Assembly (NCBI RefSeq): GCF_004087915.1
Contig: NZ_CP035108.1
Location: forward strand, 2,480,001-2,544,000
Length of the DNA: 64,000 nt
Source: Geovibrio thiophilus
GTDB lineage: Bacteria > Chrysiogenota > Deferribacteres > Deferribacterales > Geovibrionaceae
Direction: 5' to 3'
Numbering within the stretch: the first letter of the stretch is position 1; each line of letters starts with the position of its first letter. The notes below the pieces were generated by a model. It was not told the origin of the DNA. It saw only the letters and a list, made by a program, of their open reading frames with translations, and made no database searches. This document shows positions 57,473 to 64,000 of the stretch, piece by piece. The translations under genes were made by a program, and so were the position numbers.

Positions 57473-58714
57473 TTATTTGCCCATCGATTCCAAGAAGCCA
57501 ATATTGTTTTTGGTTCCCTTCATCTTATCCAACAGGAATTCCATAGCGTCCACGGAGTTCATGCTGCTGAGGAATCTGCGGAGAATCCAGACCTTGTTGA
57601 GTTCGTTTTCGCTGAGGAGGAGTTCTTCCCTTCTTGTACCGGACTTGTTGATGTCGATGGCGGGGAAGGTTCTTTTCTCAACGAGACGCCTGTCAAGATG
57701 AAGCTCCATGTTGCCCGTGCCTTTAAACTCCTCAAAGATAACCTCGTCCATTCTGGAACCGGTATCCACAAGTGCTGTGGCGATGATGGTAAGGCTGCCG
57801 CCCTCCTCGATGTTCCTTGCGGCGCCGAAGAACCTTTTGGGCTTGTGAAGCGCATTGGCATCCACACCGCCTGAAAGAACCTTGCCGCTGGGTGGCTCGA
57901 TGGAGTTGTAAGCTCTTGCGAGCCTCGTTATGGAGTCCAGAAGGATACACACGTCACGACCGTGTTCAACAAGCCTTTTCGCTTTATTGAGAACCATTTC
58001 AGAAACCTGCACGTGTCTGTACGCCGGTTCGTCAAAGGTAGAGCTGACAACTTCCGCGTTAACGGAGCGCTGCATGTCCGTAACCTCTTCAGGACGTTCA
58101 TCTATAAGAAGGATGATCATGTACACTTCGGGGTGATTTTTGGTGATGCTGTTTGCGATTGATTTAAGAAGCATCGTTTTACCCGTTTTCGGGGGGGCAA
58201 CGATGAGACCCCTCTGTCCTTTACCCACCGGAGCGATGAGGTTCATTATCCTCGTGTCGTAATGGGTAGGGAAGGCCTCAAGTTCCAGCCTTTCCTCGGG
58301 GAAAAGCGGTGTGAGGTTTTCAAAGAGGTTCCTCTGTCTGGAGGGTTCCTCGAAGTTGACCTGCTCAACCTTGAGCAGCGCGAAATATTTTTCGTTGTCC
58401 TTTGGGGGTCTGATCTCCCCTGCTATTGTGTCACCGTTGCGAAGACCGAATTTCCTTATCTGGGCGGGAGAAACGTATATATCGTCAGGACCCGGCAGGT
58501 AGTTGTAATCCGTTGACCGGAGAAAGCCGAAGCCGTCCGGCAGGATTTCAAGCACCCCTTGTCCGAAAATGTGTCCGTTCCTTGCGCTCGTGGCTTTGAG
58601 AATCTCGAATATGAGCTCCTGCTTAAGCAGGCTCGCTGAGTTCTCTATCTCGACTGAGTTCGCAATGGCAACAAGATCCTCGATCGATTTTTTCTTCAAA
58701 TCGTTCAGGTTCAC
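57473..58714 (-). CDS. rho: Transcription termination factor Rho
   Basis: A 413-residue protein with the N-terminal RNA-binding domain ([15 protein letters not shown]), Walker A (APPKTGKT near 180), Walker B ([16 protein letters not shown]) and the Q/R-loop regions. It is a hexameric RNA translocase. Ordinary length and motifs. Confidence 0.98.
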   Translation of the reverse strand: MNLNDLKKKSIEDLVAIANSVEIENSASLLKQELIFEILKATSARNGHIFGQGVLEILPDGFGFLRSTDYNYLPGPDDIYVSPAQIRKFGLRNGDTIAGEIRPPKDNEKYFALLKVEQVNFEEPSRQRNLFENLTPLFPEERLELEAFPTHYDTRIMNLIAPVGKGQRGLIVAPPKTGKTMLLKSIANSITKNHPEVYMIILLIDERPEEVTDMQRSVNAEVVSSTFDEPAYRHVQVSEMVLNKAKRLVEHGRDVCILLDSITRLARAYNSIEPPSGKVLSGGVDANALHKPKRFFGAARNIEEGGSLTIIATALVDTGSRMDEVIFEEFKGTGNMELHLDRRLVEKRTFPAIDINKSGTRREELLLSENELNKVWILRRFLSSMNSVDAMEFLLDKMKGTKNNIGFLESMGK

Positions 58715-58924
58715 TTATTCACCTCATAATTTTATACATAATACTCAGGTTGAAATAATTTGATTTGTAAATTAATAACCCGGATTTTCCTGTGTGATTT
58801 TCCGCTAAGTTAAATAGGGTGAGACATGCCATGAAGGCTGTGTACACCAAACTTTATAGACTGCTTTATCCCGTGTCAAGAGTTTTTTAGGGCATAAAGT
58901 GCTAATGTGCGCGCTTTATCCGCC

Positions 58925-59731
58925 TCAAAGCTCCATATCACGCCCGAAAACGGAGTGGATTATCTCCCTTGCTGTTTCTTCGATTGATTTATTTGTAGTA
59001 TCAACAATATGCCATCTTCTGTTCTTGCGGATGAGCTCATAGACGAACTCAACCTCCTCGAAGATTTTACGCATATCATTGTACTTGCTCTGCGTTTTAT
59101 AGTGCTTAAGCCTCGCCGTGCGCACCTTCTGGAGCACTTCCGGATCCATAATGAGACAGACAACCTTGTTCGGATCAACCTTGAAAACCTCTTCAGGAAT
59201 AGGCACTTCCGGTACAAGGGGAATGTTCACCACCTTGAATCCCTGCTGAGCAAGGAAAAAAGATGTAGGAGTCTTTGATGTTCGGGAGAGTCCGAGAACG
59301 ATTATATCCGCCTCGTCCAGCCCGACAACAATTTTGCCGTCGTCATGACTGAGGGTGAACTCCACCGCATCAATACGCTTGAAGTATTTCTCATCCACCT
59401 TACGGAGGACGCCCGGGCTCTCCGTTGCCTTTCTGCCGAGAAATATCTCAAGCTTGTCGATCGGAGGTCCCAGAATATCGTAATGCAGTATGCCGTGCTC
59501 ATGGCAGAATTGATGGATAGTGTCTCTGAACTCTCTGATAACCGTGGTGAAAGCCACAAAACCCCGATCCACTCTGGCATGCTCCAGAATAGCCTTCAGC
59601 TTGTCAAGTTTGTCCACCATTGAGTAGATGGTGAACTTCACCTGCGGATCCTCAAACTGGAGAAGTGCCGCCTTCATTATGTTGAGGGCGCTCTGCCCGG
59701 TTCCGTCAGACAGTATGTAAATACGCTTCAA
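58925..59731 (-). CDS. ppsR: Pyruvate, phosphate dikinase/PEP synthase regulatory protein
   Basis: A 268-residue DUF299 protein with YILSDGTGQSA at the start and the P-loop-like VLGLSRTSKTPTS near 150. It is a bifunctional kinase/pyrophosphorylase that controls PEP synthase or PPDK by phosphorylation. Substrate choice between PpsA and PpdK cannot be read from sequence. It lies 2 bp after ligA. Confidence 0.93.
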   Translation of the reverse strand: MKRIYILSDGTGQSALNIMKAALLQFEDPQVKFTIYSMVDKLDKLKAILEHARVDRGFVAFTTVIREFRDTIHQFCHEHGILHYDILGPPIDKLEIFLGRKATESPGVLRKVDEKYFKRIDAVEFTLSHDDGKIVVGLDEADIIVLGLSRTSKTPTSFFLAQQGFKVVNIPLVPEVPIPEEVFKVDPNKVVCLIMDPEVLQKVRTARLKHYKTQSKYNDMRKIFEEVEFVYELIRKNRRWHIVDTTNKSIEETAREIIHSVFGRDMEL

Positions 59732-59733
59732 AA

Positions 59734-62882
<3,149 letters not shown>

Positions 62883-63062
62883 TGTTTTTATTTTTTCCTT
62901 TTTTGAGTTTTTAAATACTTAAATTTAAAAGATTCGGTTTTTGGGGAAGAGTTTGAGAAACATTTTTTTTCCGTTAAAAAAGGGTTTCTCATGTTTATGT
63001 CTCGGGGAAACTTTTTATAAAAAACTTTCCCCAAACCCCTTCAAAAATTTTTAACTGCTTTG
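62883..63062. other. Intergenic region with two long hairpins
   Basis: GAGAAAC/GTTTCTC (62955-62990), with the loop TTTTTTCCGTTAAAAAA, and GGGGAAA-TTTTT/AAAAA-TTTCCCC (63004-63032). The first is a member of the conserved-loop hairpin family also seen at 54285. They probably end transcription from the methyltransferase gene's original 3' end. Confidence 0.7.
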
Positions 63063-63112
63063 CATTATTAAAAATTAACCAAAAGCACGCCGGAGCCAAC
63101 AGGTAATAACGT
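63063..63112 (-). pseudogene. Detached 3' end of the O-methyltransferase gene
   Basis: Read leftwards it encodes DMPASSTLLPVGSGVLLVNF and a TAA stop. The first ~43 bp are identical to the intact gene's end, while the last eight codons (GVLLVNF plus stop) specify the same residues with six base changes. It is separated from the gene by repeat H and has no start. Confidence 0.9.
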
Positions 63113-63240
63113 AGACGAAGCTGGCATATCTGACTTACCGATTAAAATTTCCTTCCGTGGAAATTTTAATACACGCTCGCGCCGTGGTAAACACGGCTTC
63201 GCTGCGCACGGCGGGATTTCCGTCCATGGAAATCAAAAAT
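63113..63240. repeat. Three-hairpin repeat H at the methyltransferase 3' end
   Basis: Hairpin 1 ATTAAAATTTCC/GGAAATTTTAAT, core ACACGCTCGCGCC, hairpin 2 GCCGTG/CACGGC, core TTCGCTGCGCACGGCG and hairpin 3 GATTTCC/GGAAATC. The left edge carries CTGACTTACCG, close to CTGACTTGCCG at the same place in array E. Confidence 0.94.
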
Positions 63241-63859
63241 TCACCAGCAAAACGCCGGAGCCAACAGGTAATAACGTAGACGAAGCTGGCATATCATTTT
63301 TTATTTCCTCGATGAAATTGAGGAGTTCGTCACGTCCTTGGCGGTATTTTTTGGAGACTTCCGCTGTTTCCATGGCGAGCATTCCGAAGAGGAGCACATC
63401 ATCGAATATTACAAGTCCGCCTTTATTGACTCTGCTTTTGACAGTCTGCCACATCAGCGGGTAGATTCTTTTTACGGAGTCGATAAACACCATGTCATAG
63501 GTTTCTGCTGTGCGGTTAAGGTACGCGACTGCGGATTCGCTTATGAATTCCACATTTTCCAGCTCAATGCAGAGGGTTTTCGCCACGGCTATGCGGTTGG
63601 GATTGTGGTCAATTCCGGTTATTTTCGCACTGGGAAAGCCCTGTTTTATATACGTGGTGGATGTACCTATGCCGCTGCCGATTTCAAGAACTGAGGCGGG
63701 TTTAAGCACGGATGCGAGCAGGCGGAGGAGCTCTCCTGTTTCCGGTTCGACGGAAGGAACATCGTGTTTTTTGGCATAGTCGTGCATATCTTCATTTTTC
63801 GCTCTGACTGTAGAACGGATGTATTCGAGAATACCGGGGATTAATATATCGTTTTTCAT
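63233..63859 (-). CDS. O-methyltransferase (class I SAM family)
   Basis: A 208-residue protein of the caffeoyl-CoA O-methyltransferase/TrmR-like family. It has SAM motif VLEIGSGIGTSTTY near 58 and acidic motifs ITGIDHN and FIDSVKR; GGLVIFDDVL supplies metal-ligand-type Asp residues. The substrate is not certain; YrrM/TrmR relatives modify tRNA. The ATG follows the upstream stop directly (TAAATG). Its C-terminus (GVLLVNF) is written with different codons than the detached copy at 63063. Confidence 0.88.
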   Translation of the reverse strand: MKNDILIPGILEYIRSTVRAKNEDMHDYAKKHDVPSVEPETGELLRLLASVLKPASVLEIGSGIGTSTTYIKQGFPSAKITGIDHNPNRIAVAKTLCIELENVEFISESAVAYLNRTAETYDMVFIDSVKRIYPLMWQTVKSRVNKGGLVIFDDVLLFGMLAMETAEVSKKYRQGRDELLNFIEEIKNDMPASSTLLPVGSGVLLVNF

Positions 63860-64000
63860 TTACTGACCGAGATTTACCTTTTCAGGAGTGAGTTTTTCCG
63901 TTATCTGCGATGCTTTTTCAGCATCAATTTTACCGAGAGCCGCCATGATCTTGCCTGCGTTCATGGGGGGAATCTTTCTGATAAGCTGAACGGCTTTATC
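63860..64000 (-). CDS. MotE/MgtE-N-like protein, C-terminal end (partial)
   Basis: The right edge of the window opens into a frame ending IRKIPPMNAGKIMAALGKID...ITEKLTPEKVNLGQ and a TAA. The (K/R)(M/I)PP-x-x-A-x-K-I-(L/M)AAL pattern matches the MgtE-N-like C-terminal domain of MotE-type flagellar proteins. Only 46 codons are visible, so the assignment is tentative. Confidence 0.6.
   Translation of the reverse strand, partial: DKAVQLIRKIPPMNAGKIMAALGKIDAEKASQITEKLTPEKVNLGQ

Overview
The window looks like chromosomal DNA of an anaerobic, respiring Gram-negative bacterium. The outer-membrane and lipid A genes, the six-heme c-type cytochromes and the Tat-exported molybdoenzymes point that way. 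The combination is consistent with a Geovibrio/Denitrovibrio-like member of the Deferribacterota. That assignment is inference from gene content, since no rRNA or other taxonomic marker is present.

Region 1 (1-19 kb) holds two related respiratory gene sets, both read leftwards. Each starts with an outer-membrane beta-barrel protein, then a small six-heme cytochrome c, then a Tat-exported DMSO-reductase-family catalytic subunit. The second set continues with a four-cluster Fe-S subunit, a cobalamin-type radical SAM protein with a long C-terminal extension, a TorD-type chaperone and a second radical SAM protein. The barrel-cytochrome pair is almost identical in the two sets over 1885 bp without an indel, while the signal peptides and catalytic subunits differ. 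Three copies of one IS3-family element sit around these sets; one is cut short and abuts an inverted intact copy.

Region 2 (19-33.7 kb) is an island ending at a tyrosine recombinase beside the 3' end of tRNA-Val(GAC). It carries a type I restriction-modification locus (hsdM, hsdS, hsdR) interleaved with two RhuM-family genes, a TIR-domain protein and a dual-specificity phosphatase. It also has a DUF4143 ATPase, an HTH/excisionase-like gene, a decayed gene end, and a membrane gene cut by an IS.

Region 3 (34-64 kb) is the conserved core, mostly leftward: motE-like, O-methyltransferase, U32 peptidase, ligA and ppsR; rho, rpmE, thyX, DUF1385 and prfA; then prmC, murA, hisG, bamA, skp, lpxD, fabZ, lpxA, a Gfo/Idh-family gene, lpxI, cheX, prepilin peptidase, tyrS and DUF1015. 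A rightward block (AraC regulator, DUF4198 protein, TonB-dependent receptor) separates prfA from prmC.

The most unusual signal lies in region 3. At least eight loci carry a dispersed three-hairpin repeat with a fixed core and variable but self-complementary arms, often in tandem. Several copies lie exactly at gene ends and are flanked by duplicated pieces of the host gene. In two cases the C-terminus beside the repeat keeps the same amino acids with different codons and a different stop.
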